Assembly (NCBI GenBank): GCA_016290875.1
Contig: JAEEVL010000001.1
Span: forward strand, 124,001-188,000
Direction: 5' to 3'
From: Ruminococcus sp.
GTDB taxonomy: Bacteria; Bacillota; Clostridia; Oscillospirales; Ruminococcaceae
Length of the DNA stretch: 64,000 nt
Within the stretch, counting starts at the first letter, position 1. Every line of letters begins with the position of its first letter. Of the stretch, positions 17,795 through 28,118 are shown piece after piece. Under the pieces are notes generated by a model that saw only the letters and a list, made by a program, of their open reading frames with translations, had not been told where the DNA came from and did no database searches. The position numbers and the translations under genes are program-made.

Positions 17795-20047
17795 ATGCTC
17801 AGTACAGAGAAATATAAGGAGAAAAGTCCGGCGGAAGCAATTGGAAGATTCATGCTTGCGATTGCGGCAGGATATATGCTTTCGGAAACGCAGCTGGCAG
17901 GAGTATCTTCTTTTGCAGATATATCTCTTGCAGGTGCGCTTGGCCTTCCGGCGTCATCAGCTGTCCTTACCGGCAGTCTTATGCACAGTATCATAGGTGG
18001 AAACATCGGTAAAAATATAGTAAAGATAGCAGCTATGATAATGATACTAATACTAAAACTATTTTTCGATGACCGCACAGAACCGCGTTTTTGCGGCGCT
18101 GGTACAGCACTAAGCATATTCCTTTCAGGAGCTTCTGTATCTGTCCTGATAGGAGAAATGTGGTATAAGCTTATATTCTACATAGTTTATTCAGCAATAT
18201 CCGGTTATACAGCTTATTCTGCGGCAATAATAATATCCGGACTTCGGAAGCGCTCTGTAATAGATCTCACTTCATCCGGCGGCTGTGCATATTCAGTAGT
18301 TTATGCAATAGTGATATCAATTCTCTGTACTGCACAGATACCGGTTATTGATCCCGGGATAATTGCCGGAACTGTTGTTACTCTATGCGGAGTTTATTTT
18401 TACCGGCATACCGGGGGAGTTGTATGCGGTTCATTGACGGTATGCGGAGCTTTTCTTGCTTCTCCGGAGACTGGTATGAGCATAGTGCTTTTGCCGGTAG
18501 CCGGACTGATAACGGGTTATGTACGTGAGAAGAAGTATACTCTGACAGCGGCAGTATTTGTGGTTACTGATATTATGCTTACTGTATTTACTGGAGTGTC
18601 ACAGAATGAATTTATAGGACTTATTGACATAGTCAGCGGAGCAGTATTGTTTACATTGCTTGCACCGCTGTACTCGGACAAGTGGTTCATAACCGGCAGC
18701 GGTGAAGAGTCTTCTTTGCCTGAACTTATGAATGTGCGTATGGGATTCCTTGCGGACTCTATCGGTAATGTCCGCTGTGAGTCAGGTAAGATAGCCGAAA
18801 TCCTTCTTGAGAAATCAGATTGTGAAAGAGACTCTGAAGATATCTGTGAACAGATTTGTACTCAATGCTTTAAACGTTTGGATTGTTGGAAAAACAACTA
18901 TTCTGTAACGCGGAGAGGTTTCAGAAAACTTGGTGAGCTTGCGGAGTTTTCAGTTGAGATGTTTCCTTATGAACTTTCAGACTGTCTTCATACAGAAGAA
19001 TTATTAGAGCTTTATGAAGAACACTCAAAACAGAGAACAACTGCCAGGCTTCTTGAAATGCGCTTTTCTGAGAGCCGCCAGCTGATCTTCGAGCAGATAG
19101 AGATAATGGAAGAAATGATAAGTGCAGCAGGCGAGCGTCTCAATGTCAGGTATTCGCCAAGTGTAAGTTCGCAAATAAAGGAAAAACTCCGAAAATTCGG
19201 AATCGTTCATAAAAACGTTATTGCGTATTACAACCATAAGAACCGGCTTTTGATCGAGATATATTTTGCATCTGGTGATTGTCCGCGTAGTTTTACGCGA
19301 ATATGTGATCTTATTTCTGACGAGCTTCGTGTATCGCTTGGAAATTCTGATCCTGTGAGTTCGGGAAAAGAGGTACGTGTGCGGCTGTTTGAGAAACCTG
19401 AATACTCTCTCGAGGTATATGGAGCTTCAATTTGCGCGGGCGGCAATGAAGACAACGGCGATACATCAATGACATTTGGTGACGGAACCGGAGTTAGCTA
19501 CGTAATACTCTCGGACGGTATGGGCAGCGGAAGAAAAGCTGCTGTTGAATCGCAACTTGTTGTCCGGCTTTTCCGTAAGCTGATAAACAGCGGAGTGAAT
19601 TACACTTCAGCGATAAAAATGATAAATTCTGTTATGGTGACTAAGTCGCAGGAAGAGAGTTTTGCGACGCTTGATGCTGTACGTATTGACCTTGACAGTG
19701 GAAAGCTTACTGTCATAAAATCCGGAGCTGCTCCGACTCTCATAAAGAAACGCGACGGAATAATCAGAGTGGCGGCACCTAACTTTCCGATCGGCATTTA
19801 CACAAGACCTGAGATATTCTGCCGGGACTTTGATTTTGACGAAGGCGACATACTGATAATGTTTTCTGATGGTGTAAGCGAGAACGAATATATGTACGTA
19901 AAAGAACTGCTGACAAGCGAAAGTGACTTGAAAAAGATAGTTGATGAAATCTGCGAAAAATCGGCGATTTTTAATCCTTCACCCCGTTTTGACGATGTAA
20001 CGGTCATTGGTGTCAGAATGTGTCGTTCACAGTTTGTTAATATGTGA
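17795..20047 (+). CDS. spoIIE: stage II sporulation protein E (SpoIIE-like PP2C phosphatase)
   Basis: SpoIIE dephosphorylates the anti-anti-sigma factor SpoIIAA, which frees sigma-F in the forespore, and also acts at the polar septum. The protein (750 residues) has about ten transmembrane helices in the first 300 residues, a cysteine-rich middle (CEQICTQCFKRLDCWKNN) and a C-terminal PP2C domain with VILSDGMGSGRKAA near residue 573 and ILIMFSDGVSE, the metal-binding aspartates. I choose ATG 17795 over the in-frame GTG at 17789, because GAGGT is too close to the GTG. It stands alone between terminators and suggests a sporulating lineage. Confidence 0.88.
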   Translation: MLSTEKYKEKSPAEAIGRFMLAIAAGYMLSETQLAGVSSFADISLAGALGLPASSAVLTGSLMHSIIGGNIGKNIVKIAAMIMILILKLFFDDRTEPRFCGAGTALSIFLSGASVSVLIGEMWYKLIFYIVYSAISGYTAYSAAIIISGLRKRSVIDLTSSGGCAYSVVYAIVISILCTAQIPVIDPGIIAGTVVTLCGVYFYRHTGGVVCGSLTVCGAFLASPETGMSIVLLPVAGLITGYVREKKYTLTAAVFVVTDIMLTVFTGVSQNEFIGLIDIVSGAVLFTLLAPLYSDKWFITGSGEESSLPELMNVRMGFLADSIGNVRCESGKIAEILLEKSDCERDSEDICEQICTQCFKRLDCWKNNYSVTRRGFRKLGELAEFSVEMFPYELSDCLHTEELLELYEEHSKQRTTARLLEMRFSESRQLIFEQIEIMEEMISAAGERLNVRYSPSVSSQIKEKLRKFGIVHKNVIAYYNHKNRLLIEIYFASGDCPRSFTRICDLISDELRVSLGNSDPVSSGKEVRVRLFEKPEYSLEVYGASICAGGNEDNGDTSMTFGDGTGVSYVILSDGMGSGRKAAVESQLVVRLFRKLINSGVNYTSAIKMINSVMVTKSQEESFATLDAVRIDLDSGKLTVIKSGAAPTLIKKRDGIIRVAAPNFPIGIYTRPEIFCRDFDFDEGDILIMFSDGVSENEYMYVKELLTSESDLKKIVDEICEKSAIFNPSPRFDDVTVIGVRMCRSQFVNM

Positions 20048-20159
20048 AAATCAACAAAGGCTGTTGGGGGTTAATTGGATATAATATGTCAAACTGCACT
20101 AAATACAGACTCCAAAATTAGCGTATTGTCTGAAATTTTTACCCGTTTCCCGAAAAAGC

Positions 20160-20188
20160 TTGAATAATTGAGTAATATCTGTTAAAAT
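20160..20188 (+). promoter_or_regulatory. promoter of the glycogen operon
   Basis: TTGAAT (20160-20165), 17-base spacer, TAAAAT (20183-20188), then GGAGG before the ATG at 20213. Confidence 0.65.
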
Positions 20189-20212
20189 GTAAATAACAAA
20201 GGAGGCTAAATT

Positions 20213-22195
20213 ATGGCAGTTAATAATATAACCAACCCCAATGATTTTCCGCTCTATCTGTTTTATCAAGGAAAAAATTATGAAGCATACAAGTTTTTTG
20301 GAGTGCATTCCTACAAAAAAAGTAGGAATCGTATTTTTGTTTTTCGCGTATGGGCTCCAAATGCTGTAAGTGTTTCAGTAGTCGGAGACTTCAATGAGTG
20401 GAACAGAAATGCAGCCCCTATGAATCTCATAGCTGACGGAGTCTGGGAGGCAGAAATCCCTGGACTTGCACAGTTTGATGCGTATAAATTCAGCATTGAG
20501 ACTAAGGACGGCAGGTTTATTATGAAGGCTGATCCCTATGCCTCACATTTTGAAACAAGACCGGGTACAGCCTCCAAGATATTTGAGAGCAGTTTTAAAT
20601 GGTCTGATTCTGACTGGTACGAAGTCAAGAGAAATACAAGCATCTACAAGAGCCCTGTGAATGTTTATGAAGTTCACCTAAGCTCCTGGAAGAATTACGG
20701 CAATGATGTGTTTCTTGACTATGTTTCTTTTGCAAAGGAGATAATACCGTACCTGAAAAAGATGTCCTATACTCACGTTGAGTTTATGCCGCTTACTGAG
20801 TATCCGTTTGACGGTTCGTGGGGATATCAGGTAACAGGCTACTTTGCTCCGACCTCTCGTTACGGAACACCTGACGATTTCAGAAAAATGATCGATATGT
20901 TCCACAAGGTCGGAATCGGTGTTATCCTTGACTGGGTACCGGCTCACTTCCCTAAGGATGAAGCTGGACTTTATGAATTTGACGGCACTTGCTGTTATGA
21001 ATATACTGATGACCGCAAAAAAGAACATAAGGCGTGGGGAACAAGAGTATTTGACTACGGCAAGGCTGAAGTATGCTCATTCCTCATATCAAGTGCGAAC
21101 TACTGGTTCGATCAGTTCCACATTGACGGACTCAGAGTTGACGCAGTAGCTTCAATGCTCTATCTCGATTATGACAGACGCGACGGAGAGTGGACTGCAA
21201 ATGTCTATGGCGGAAATGAGAATCTCGAAGCCGTTGAATTTCTCAAGCGTCTCAATGAAGCGGTTTTCCTCAAGCATCCTGATGCACTCATGATCGCTGA
21301 GGAATCCACAGCATGGCCTCTTGTTACGAAGCCTACTGATATAGGCGGTCTTGGTTTCAATTTCAAGTGGAATATGGGCTGGATGAACGATATGCTCAGT
21401 TATATGTCACTTGATCCGATATACCGCGCATTTAATCACGATAAGCTCACTTTCTCCTTCTTCTATGCATTTTCGGAGAATTATATTCTTCCCATCTCGC
21501 ATGATGAAGTGGTTTACGGAAAGTGTTCAATGATAAATAAAATGCCTGGCGAGTATGATCAGAAATTCGCATCTTATCGTGCTTTCCTGGCTTATATGAT
21601 GGCGCATCCCGGAAAGAAGCTCCTGTTTATGGGACAGGAATTCGGTCAGATGAAGGAGTGGGATTACAAATCTCAGCTTGACTGGAATCTTATGGAATAC
21701 GATTCGCACAGGAATCTTCTTAAATTCTCGGAAAAGCTGAACAAGTTCTACATTGAGAATTCTCCTCTTTGGCAGAATGATGACTCATGGAGCGGATTCA
21801 GCTGGATCTCCAATGATGACTACAAGCAAAGTGTTATAGCTTTCAGACGTATTGACGATGATGGTGAAGAACTTATCGCTGTTTGCAACTTTGTACCGGT
21901 TGAGCGCCGTGATTACAGAATAGGCGTACCGTTCAAGGGCAAGTACAAAGTTGTATTCAATACCGATTCACCGGATTTCGGCGGAAGCGGTATAACAGAA
22001 AAGTCGTTCAAGTCTGATAGTGTACCTATGCATGGTTTTGATGAGAGCATATCAATGACTCTTGCACCGCTTTCAGTAATTTATCTTAAATACTCACCTG
22101 TTAAGAAGAGAGCAGCAAAGACAGAGGATATGATAACATCTGTTAAAAAGACAAAAACTTCGGCAAAGACTAAGAACTCTGCCAAGGATGAATAA
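20213..22195 (+). CDS. glgB: 1,4-alpha-glucan branching enzyme
   Basis: GlgB cuts alpha-1,4 glucan chains and re-attaches them by alpha-1,6 bonds, giving branched glycogen. An N-terminal CBM48/E-set domain ([21 protein letters not shown]) precedes the GH13 catalytic barrel. Catalytic blocks are [13 protein letters not shown] (nucleophile Asp), IAEESTAWP (acid Glu) and [11 protein letters not shown] (stabilising Asp). A Lys-rich tail of about 30 residues ends the protein. The 660-residue length is normal. It is first in the glgBCDA operon. Confidence 0.94.
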   Translation: MAVNNITNPNDFPLYLFYQGKNYEAYKFFGVHSYKKSRNRIFVFRVWAPNAVSVSVVGDFNEWNRNAAPMNLIADGVWEAEIPGLAQFDAYKFSIETKDGRFIMKADPYASHFETRPGTASKIFESSFKWSDSDWYEVKRNTSIYKSPVNVYEVHLSSWKNYGNDVFLDYVSFAKEIIPYLKKMSYTHVEFMPLTEYPFDGSWGYQVTGYFAPTSRYGTPDDFRKMIDMFHKVGIGVILDWVPAHFPKDEAGLYEFDGTCCYEYTDDRKKEHKAWGTRVFDYGKAEVCSFLISSANYWFDQFHIDGLRVDAVASMLYLDYDRRDGEWTANVYGGNENLEAVEFLKRLNEAVFLKHPDALMIAEESTAWPLVTKPTDIGGLGFNFKWNMGWMNDMLSYMSLDPIYRAFNHDKLTFSFFYAFSENYILPISHDEVVYGKCSMINKMPGEYDQKFASYRAFLAYMMAHPGKKLLFMGQEFGQMKEWDYKSQLDWNLMEYDSHRNLLKFSEKLNKFYIENSPLWQNDDSWSGFSWISNDDYKQSVIAFRRIDDDGEELIAVCNFVPVERRDYRIGVPFKGKYKVVFNTDSPDFGGSGITEKSFKSDSVPMHGFDESISMTLAPLSVIYLKYSPVKKRAAKTEDMITSVKKTKTSAKTKNSAKDE

Positions 22196-22226
22196 TAGGA
22201 TATATCTGCAATTTAGGAGGAATACT

Positions 22227-23453
22227 ATGTACACAAAGAAAAGAGTCGTTGCTATGCTCCTGGCAGGCGGTCAGGGCAGCAGACTTTACGCATTGACAAA
22301 AAATGTCGCTAAACCGGCAGTGCCTTACGGCGGCAAATACAGACTTATAGATTTCCCTCTTTCAAACTGCACCAATTCCGGTATTGATACAGTCGGCGTA
22401 CTAACACAGTATCAGCCGCTCGTTCTGAATGAGTATATCGGAAACGGTCAGCCGTGGGACCTTGATAAGATGAACGGCGGTGTTCACGTACTCCCGCCTT
22501 ATGAGACTCAGGCAGGTGCTTCATGGTATGAGGGTACAGCTAATGCTATCTATCAGAATATGCGCTTTATCGAGAGATATAACCCTGAGTATGTTGTAGT
22601 GCTCGGCGGTGACCACATCTACAAGATGGACTACTCCAAGATGGTAGATTTCCATGTTGCAAATAATGCTGACTGTACAATCTCAGTTATCGATGTTCCT
22701 AAGGCAGAGGCTTCACGTTTTGGTATCATGATATGCGATGAACAGAATCAGGTAACCGATTTCGTAGAAAAGCCAAAGGAGCCGAAGTCAACTCTTGCTT
22801 CAATGGGAATATATGTATTCAGCTGGGACAAGCTCCGCAAGTACCTCATTGAAAACGAACAGGAAGCTAATGCTTTGCGTGAAAATGGTGAGCCTTGGTC
22901 AAAGGATTTCGGCAAGGACATCATAACATCTATGCTCCGCGACAAGCAGAGACTGTTTGCGTATGAGTTTGAGGGCTACTGGAAGGATGTAGGAACTCTC
23001 GATTCCCTCTGGGAAGCTAATATGGATCTTCTCAGTCCGAGTGTTCCGCTTGATCTCTATGATCCTAACTGGAAGATCTATTCAAGAAATAACAATATGC
23101 CTCCTCAGTATATCGGTGAGAATTCAAACATTGAAAACTCAATGATATCAGAGGGCAGTGCAATAGACGGAACTGTTGACTTCTCAGTAGTATTCTCCGG
23201 AGTAACTATCGAAGAGGGTGCAACTGTCAATTACAGCATCTTAATGCCCGGAACTGTTATCAAGTCCGGTGCAGTGGTTGAGTATGCTATCGTTGGTGAG
23301 GACTGTGTTATTGAAAGCGGCGCGAAGGTCGGTACAAGTCCGGAAACCGTCGAAAACCGTGCTGACTGGGGCATTGCAGTAGTCGGTCATAATGTAACTG
23401 TTTCCGAAAATAAGGTAGTTGAGCCAAAGCAAATTATCGGAGAAAGCATCTGA
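22227..23453 (+). CDS. glgC: glucose-1-phosphate adenylyltransferase, catalytic subunit
   Basis: GlgC makes ADP-glucose from glucose-1-phosphate and ATP, the committed step of glycogen synthesis. The nucleotidyltransferase signature [38 protein letters not shown] is intact, followed by [12 protein letters not shown] and FVEKPKEP, with a left-handed beta-helix C-terminus. The start at 22227 follows AGGAGG; the upstream frame extension overlaps glgB. It pairs with GlgD encoded next. Confidence 0.94.
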   Translation: MYTKKRVVAMLLAGGQGSRLYALTKNVAKPAVPYGGKYRLIDFPLSNCTNSGIDTVGVLTQYQPLVLNEYIGNGQPWDLDKMNGGVHVLPPYETQAGASWYEGTANAIYQNMRFIERYNPEYVVVLGGDHIYKMDYSKMVDFHVANNADCTISVIDVPKAEASRFGIMICDEQNQVTDFVEKPKEPKSTLASMGIYVFSWDKLRKYLIENEQEANALRENGEPWSKDFGKDIITSMLRDKQRLFAYEFEGYWKDVGTLDSLWEANMDLLSPSVPLDLYDPNWKIYSRNNNMPPQYIGENSNIENSMISEGSAIDGTVDFSVVFSGVTIEEGATVNYSILMPGTVIKSGAVVEYAIVGEDCVIESGAKVGTSPETVENRADWGIAVVGHNVTVSENKVVEPKQIIGESI

Positions 23454-23469
23454 TCGGAGGAGTTTAATT

Positions 23470-24591
23470 ATGAGTGTAAATTATAATGTTTTAGGATTGA
23501 TTTTTGCAAGTATGCACGATTCCTATGTCAGCGAGCTCACAAAGCAGAGAACTATGGGATCCATACCTTTCGGCGGACGTTATCGTCTGATAGACTTCCC
23601 GCTTTCAAATATGGTAAATTCCAGTGTTGCTGAAGTTGGTGTAATCACCAAGTCAAACTACGGCTCACTCCTTGATCACCTTGGTTCGGGACGTGACTGG
23701 GATCTTTCACGTAAAAAAGGCGGACTTCACCTTCTTCCTCCTTACAGTCAGACAGGCGGAATATACAAAGGAAGACTTGATGCACTCAATAACGTATGGA
23801 GCTTTGTTGAGCATTCTTCTGCCAAGTATGTTATTATGTCGAACTGTGATGTTATCACAACTATCGACTTCAATCCCGTGCTCAAGCAGCATATGGCAGA
23901 GGAAGCAGATATAACTCTTGTTTACAGCAAAGGCAAGTATGACTGTGAGAAGAATTCAAATGCAACTATACTGGAGTTCGATGCTGATAACCGTCTCAAG
24001 GATGTACTTGTAAATCCTCAGATCTCAGGCGAGTGCAATATGTGGCTTGAGATGTTCATCATCAGCAAGGATTTCCTCAAGAAGATAGTATTTGATGCAG
24101 CAAGCCGCAATCAGTACAGCTTTACCCGAGAGATACTCCAGGGCAAAAAAGATGAATTCAAGATCATGGGCTATGAGCATAAGGACTTCTTCACAAGGAT
24201 AGACAGCATACTGAGCTATTATGAAGCAAGCCGACTTCTTCTTGATACTTCAAAGAGAAATGCTCTTTTCAAGCATAATCTGCCTGTTTATACCAAGATC
24301 GGCGATAATGGTCCTGTTAAGTATGGCATAGAGGCAAATGTAAAGAATTCACTTATAGCTGACGGCTGTGTTATCGAGGGAACTGTTGAGAATTCGATAC
24401 TCTTCCGTGGCGTAAGAGTTGCTAAGGGAACCGTTATCAAGGATTCTGTACTCTTACAGGGAACAAAGGTCGGAAGCAAGTGTAATATAACATCGGTCAT
24501 CACAGATAAGAATGTAGAGATAAGCAGCGAAAAAGTGCTGACAGGTTCAGAGACTTATCCGCTGTATATCGGCAAGGATGGTAAGATTTAA
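23470..24591 (+). CDS. glgD: glucose-1-phosphate adenylyltransferase regulatory subunit
   Basis: GlgD resembles GlgC ([41 protein letters not shown]) but lacks the Gly-rich GGQGSRL nucleotide loop, reading LIFASMHDSYVSEL instead. In Firmicutes such GlgD proteins associate with GlgC and modulate its activity. The 373-residue protein also ends in beta-helix hexapeptide repeats. ATG 23470 follows GGAGGAG; the gene begins 16 bases after glgC. Confidence 0.9.
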   Translation: MSVNYNVLGLIFASMHDSYVSELTKQRTMGSIPFGGRYRLIDFPLSNMVNSSVAEVGVITKSNYGSLLDHLGSGRDWDLSRKKGGLHLLPPYSQTGGIYKGRLDALNNVWSFVEHSSAKYVIMSNCDVITTIDFNPVLKQHMAEEADITLVYSKGKYDCEKNSNATILEFDADNRLKDVLVNPQISGECNMWLEMFIISKDFLKKIVFDAASRNQYSFTREILQGKKDEFKIMGYEHKDFFTRIDSILSYYEASRLLLDTSKRNALFKHNLPVYTKIGDNGPVKYGIEANVKNSLIADGCVIEGTVENSILFRGVRVAKGTVIKDSVLLQGTKVGSKCNITSVITDKNVEISSEKVLTGSETYPLYIGKDGKI

Positions 24592-24606
24592 CGGCGGTGA
24601 TCACTA

Positions 24607-26028
24607 ATGAAAATATTATTCGCTGCAAGTGAAGCTGTTCCTTATGCAGCTTCAGGCGGATTGGCTGACGTCGTTGGTTCGCTCCCTAAAGCAATAAGCG
24701 CAGCAGGACATGAATGCTGTGTAGTCATACCGCTTTATAAGAGTATTTCTCCTGAATTACGTGAGAAGATGACGTTTGTCAAGAACATTACAGTTGATGT
24801 GTCGTGGAGAAAACAGTACTGCGGCATATTTGAAGCGGAGTGGGATGGGATTACCTACTACTTCATCGACAATGAGTATTATTTTTCAAGAGACGGTCTT
24901 TACGGCTTTTATGATGACTGTGAGAGATTCGTATTCTTTGACAGAGCTGTACTTGAAATGATAAGATTCCTGGATTTCACTCCTGATATTATCCACTGCA
25001 GTGACTGGCAGACAGCTCTGATACCTGTATATTACAATATATACTACAAATATCAGCAGGGCTACGGCGATATCAAGACAGTGTTTACTATCCATAATAT
25101 TGAATATCAGGGAAAGTACGGCAGAGAGATCCTCAACGAAGTTATGGGTATCCCGATGTACAATTCCAATATACTCGAGTATGACGGATACATAAACATG
25201 ATGAAGGGCGCCATTGAAACAGCTGATAAGATAACGACAGTCAGTCCGAGCTATGCGTGGGAGATACTCGATCCGTGGTATGCTCACGGACTTGACCGTA
25301 TTCTCGTTACAAAGCAGTATAAGTTGCGCGGCATCCTTAACGGAATAGATACTGATGTGTACGCTCCTGAAAAGGATACAGCAATTGCCGGACATTATTC
25401 ATCATCCGATATATCCGGAAAGACTGTTTGTAAGAAGGCACTTTGCGAAGAACTTGGTCTTGAACCCGGTGACGAACCTATCATCGGTATAGTTACCAGG
25501 TTTGTGAATCATAAGGGTATTGATCTGATCCGCTGCGTTTTTGAGGAGATAGTCCATATGGGTATGAAGTTCGCTGTGCTCGGAAGCGGCGAAAAGATCT
25601 ATGAGGACTTTTTCAACGAAATGGCTGCCCGTTATCCCGGAAAGGTTTCTGTAACTCTTGGCTTTGTGCCGGAGCTTTCAAGAAAGATCTATGCCGGATC
25701 TGATATGTTCTTAATGCCATCACAGAGCGAACCGTGCGGACTTGCTCAGCTTATCGCTATGAGATACGGTACTGCACCGATAGTTCGCGAGACCGGCGGT
25801 CTGCGCGATACAGTCAGGGACAACGGCGGTGTGAACGGTAACGGATTTACTTTCAAGACTTATAATGCAAACGATATGCTTGATGCTGTTCGTCGTGCAA
25901 AGGCTGATTATGAGAATAAATCTGTATGGAATGAACTTATAAAGCGTTCAATGCAGTGCGATTATAGCTGGAAGGCTTCGGCTGATTTGTATATCGAAAC
26001 ATATAAAGAATTGTTATATTCAGAATAA
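24607..26028 (+). CDS. glgA: glycogen synthase (ADP-glucose)
   Basis: GlgA (GT5, GT-B fold) transfers glucose from ADP-glucose to the growing alpha-1,4 chain. The N-terminal loop reads PYAASGGLADVVGSLP, where the common motif is KTGGL: the lysine position is alanine here. The C-terminal half carries GIVTRFVNHKGIDL and the nucleotide-sugar motif SQSEPCGLAQLIAMRYGTAPIVRETGGL. It is the last gene of the glg operon and starts 15 bases after glgD. A hairpin terminator follows. Confidence 0.92.
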   Translation: MKILFAASEAVPYAASGGLADVVGSLPKAISAAGHECCVVIPLYKSISPELREKMTFVKNITVDVSWRKQYCGIFEAEWDGITYYFIDNEYYFSRDGLYGFYDDCERFVFFDRAVLEMIRFLDFTPDIIHCSDWQTALIPVYYNIYYKYQQGYGDIKTVFTIHNIEYQGKYGREILNEVMGIPMYNSNILEYDGYINMMKGAIETADKITTVSPSYAWEILDPWYAHGLDRILVTKQYKLRGILNGIDTDVYAPEKDTAIAGHYSSSDISGKTVCKKALCEELGLEPGDEPIIGIVTRFVNHKGIDLIRCVFEEIVHMGMKFAVLGSGEKIYEDFFNEMAARYPGKVSVTLGFVPELSRKIYAGSDMFLMPSQSEPCGLAQLIAMRYGTAPIVRETGGLRDTVRDNGGVNGNGFTFKTYNANDMLDAVRRAKADYENKSVWNELIKRSMQCDYSWKASADLYIETYKELLYSE

Positions 26029-26035
26029 AACAATA

Positions 26036-26063
26036 TCCCCCGGCAGTTTATCTGCCCGGGGGA
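26036..26063. terminator. bidirectional terminator after glgA
   Basis: TCCCCCGGCAG pairs with CTGCCCGGGGGA (one bulged base), followed by TTATTTTTAT. It separates glgA from the convergent gene at 26070. Confidence 0.75.
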
Positions 26064-26069
26064 TTATTT

Positions 26070-26723
26070 TTATCTGAGTTTGTTCAATATCCTTAAACTG
26101 GCTTCGATGTGCATTATCCAATGTCTTGAAAATGGCATTTGTATCAGTCCTTGGATATTCTTTCCACACCAGTAATCTATCAGCCATGCAGCGCTTTCAT
26201 CTTCACTGACAACATTAAGTCTTTTCAGAGACTCTTTCCGTTCTTCGGATATAGTTGATTTCATATCGCTGAATGAAAGAGATAATAGTATATTTTCGGT
26301 GCTTTCTTTCACTTCTGAAATGTACGAATAAAGCTCATCAATATTTAACTGTTCCGAGAATTCAGCAATCTCATGTTTTACAAGTTCATTTCCTGTTGTA
26401 ATGATAGGAGAGCCTGTGCGTTTCTGATAATCATGCTTGAAAAATACTTGTTCATCGCCGTTTATAAGTGTATGTGCGACAATATCTTCAATGCGGAAGA
26501 TATGCCAGATAGAGTAAGCTATGGTTTTATTGTGGTATCCGTCTGCATTTATGAAAGGGATAGAGTAGAAATCTTTTCTGTCAGATTCTGTTCTGATAGA
26601 GATAAGAGTGTCCATAAGCTCGTTTCTGAGTTCAAATAAAGTCTGGATACCGGTGCTGAAGGTATCCTTTTTCTTTATCTGCGTCTGTACAGCTTTATTG
26701 AGTTCGGACCATTCTTTGTTCAT
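26070..26723 (-). CDS. DinB/YfiT-like helical-bundle protein
   Basis: The 217-residue, mainly helical protein carries well-spaced histidines in IWHIFRIEDIVAHTLI and RHWIMHIEASLRIL, which resembles the metal-binding helix bundle of the DinB superfamily (some members are bacillithiol-dependent transferases). The call is at superfamily level only; substrate and role are unknown. It lies 28 bases after the antiporter gene on the same strand, so it is likely co-transcribed. Confidence 0.5.
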   Translation of the reverse strand: MNKEWSELNKAVQTQIKKKDTFSTGIQTLFELRNELMDTLISIRTESDRKDFYSIPFINADGYHNKTIAYSIWHIFRIEDIVAHTLINGDEQVFFKHDYQKRTGSPIITTGNELVKHEIAEFSEQLNIDELYSYISEVKESTENILLSLSFSDMKSTISEERKESLKRLNVVSEDESAAWLIDYWCGKNIQGLIQMPFSRHWIMHIEASLRILNKLR

Positions 26724-26751
26724 TTGAACTGCCGCCTTTCATATCAGATCG

Positions 26752-27948
26752 TCATGTATCGGAAATAGGTGCCTTTGCTTTTTCACTCCTTGAATACAGC
26801 ATTTTTAGTATTATCGGAGTAGAGATAGAAGACACGATAATAAGCAGGATTACAGAAGCAAAGTACTTCTTATCGAGCATCTCTACGGAAAGACCTTTCT
26901 GAGCAACAATAAGAGCAACTTCTCCTCTTGTCATCATACCAACGCCGACTTTAAGACTGTCATTCAGGTTGTATTTCATCAGCTTTGCTGTAAGTCCGCA
27001 GCCGATTATCTTTGTGAGGAGAGCTACTGCAACAAATCCGAGCGAGAATAGCAGCATTTCGCGGTCAAATCCGTTGAGCGTAGTTTTCAGACCGATGCTT
27101 GCAAAGAAAACCGGTCCGAAGAGCATATAGGAGTTTATATCTATCTTTCTTGCGATGTAATCCGAGTCGTTAAGGCTGCACAGGATAAGTCCGGCAACGT
27201 AAGCGCCTGTAATATCAGCAATACCAAAGAATTCCTCAGCGGCAAAAGCCATGAACATACAGAGTGCGAGTCCGAGTATGGGGATTCTTCTCTGATGCGG
27301 ATGACGCTTATCAATAAACTTGAATATATAGTACATAACGACACCGACTGCAAAACTTATAACAACAAACAAAACTGTATGTATTACAACATCGAGCGGC
27401 TGTGAATCGGGATTTTTGAAGCCGATAACGAATGTAAGAACAATAATGCCTATAACATCATCTATGATAGCAGAACTAAGTATCAGTGTGCCAACTGATT
27501 CTTTCAGATGCCCGAGTTCTTTTAGCGTCTGAACTGTAATACCGACGGACGTTGCGGTCATAATAGTACCGATGAATACCGCGCGGTAGAAGTCTTCGCT
27601 GCCGACTGATGAAAAACCATAGAAACAGCTGTAAAGCAGTGTTCCGCCGGCAAGCGGTACAAATACGCCGATACATGCGATGATAAAGGCTTTTGGACCT
27701 GTTTTTACGAGCTCTTTCATATTGGTTTCGAGGCCTGCTCCGAACATGAGCATAACGACGCCTATCTCAGCGATGAGAGAAAGATAATCGGAATTTCCCA
27801 CGACACCAAAGCAGCACGGACCTATAAGAAGACCGGCTATTATTTCGCCGACTACCTGAGGAACTTTGAGTTTCTGCGCGATAAGACCACAAAGCTTAGC
27901 CGAGACTATGATTATAGACAAGTCTCTGAAAAAATCAATTCTGTCCAA
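26752..27948 (-). CDS. CPA2-family cation/proton antiporter (Kef/NapA type)
   Basis: A 398-residue protein with about 12 transmembrane helices matching the Na+/H+ exchanger fold of CPA2: VPQVVGEIIAGLLIGPCCFG in helix 2, LMFGAGLETNMKEL, SSAIIDDVIGIIVL (the ion-binding aspartate pair) and GMMTRGEVALIVAQKG. No regulatory RCK/TrkA domain is attached. The start codon is TTG (27948), chosen because AAGGAAAG lies nine bases upstream. It probably exports Na+ or K+ against protons. It has its own promoter, divergent from asnB. Confidence 0.87.
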   Translation of the reverse strand: MDRIDFFRDLSIIIVSAKLCGLIAQKLKVPQVVGEIIAGLLIGPCCFGVVGNSDYLSLIAEIGVVMLMFGAGLETNMKELVKTGPKAFIIACIGVFVPLAGGTLLYSCFYGFSSVGSEDFYRAVFIGTIMTATSVGITVQTLKELGHLKESVGTLILSSAIIDDVIGIIVLTFVIGFKNPDSQPLDVVIHTVLFVVISFAVGVVMYYIFKFIDKRHPHQRRIPILGLALCMFMAFAAEEFFGIADITGAYVAGLILCSLNDSDYIARKIDINSYMLFGPVFFASIGLKTTLNGFDREMLLFSLGFVAVALLTKIIGCGLTAKLMKYNLNDSLKVGVGMMTRGEVALIVAQKGLSVEMLDKKYFASVILLIIVSSISTPIILKMLYSRSEKAKAPISDT

Positions 27949-27979
27949 AATATCACTTTCCTTACATAATTCTAAGATT

Positions 27980-28008
27980 ATTATACCACTATGAAAATAT
28001 TAAAGCAA
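27980..28008 (-). promoter_or_regulatory. promoter of antiporter gene
   Basis: Minus strand TTGCTT (28003-28008), 17-base spacer, TATAAT (27980-27985). Confidence 0.65.
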
Positions 28009-28060
28009 TGGCAGAAGATATAATTCAAGAAAATAACAATTAGAAATTTTCTTGTTTGTG

Positions 28061-28089
28061 TTGCAAAAAACTGTAAGATGTAGTATAAT
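28061..28089 (+). promoter_or_regulatory. promoter of asnB
   Basis: TTGCAA (28061-28066), 17-base spacer, TATAAT (28084-28089). Confidence 0.7.
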
Positions 28090-28118
28090 AATCTATTAGG
28101 GAAACGGAGGTATTATTT

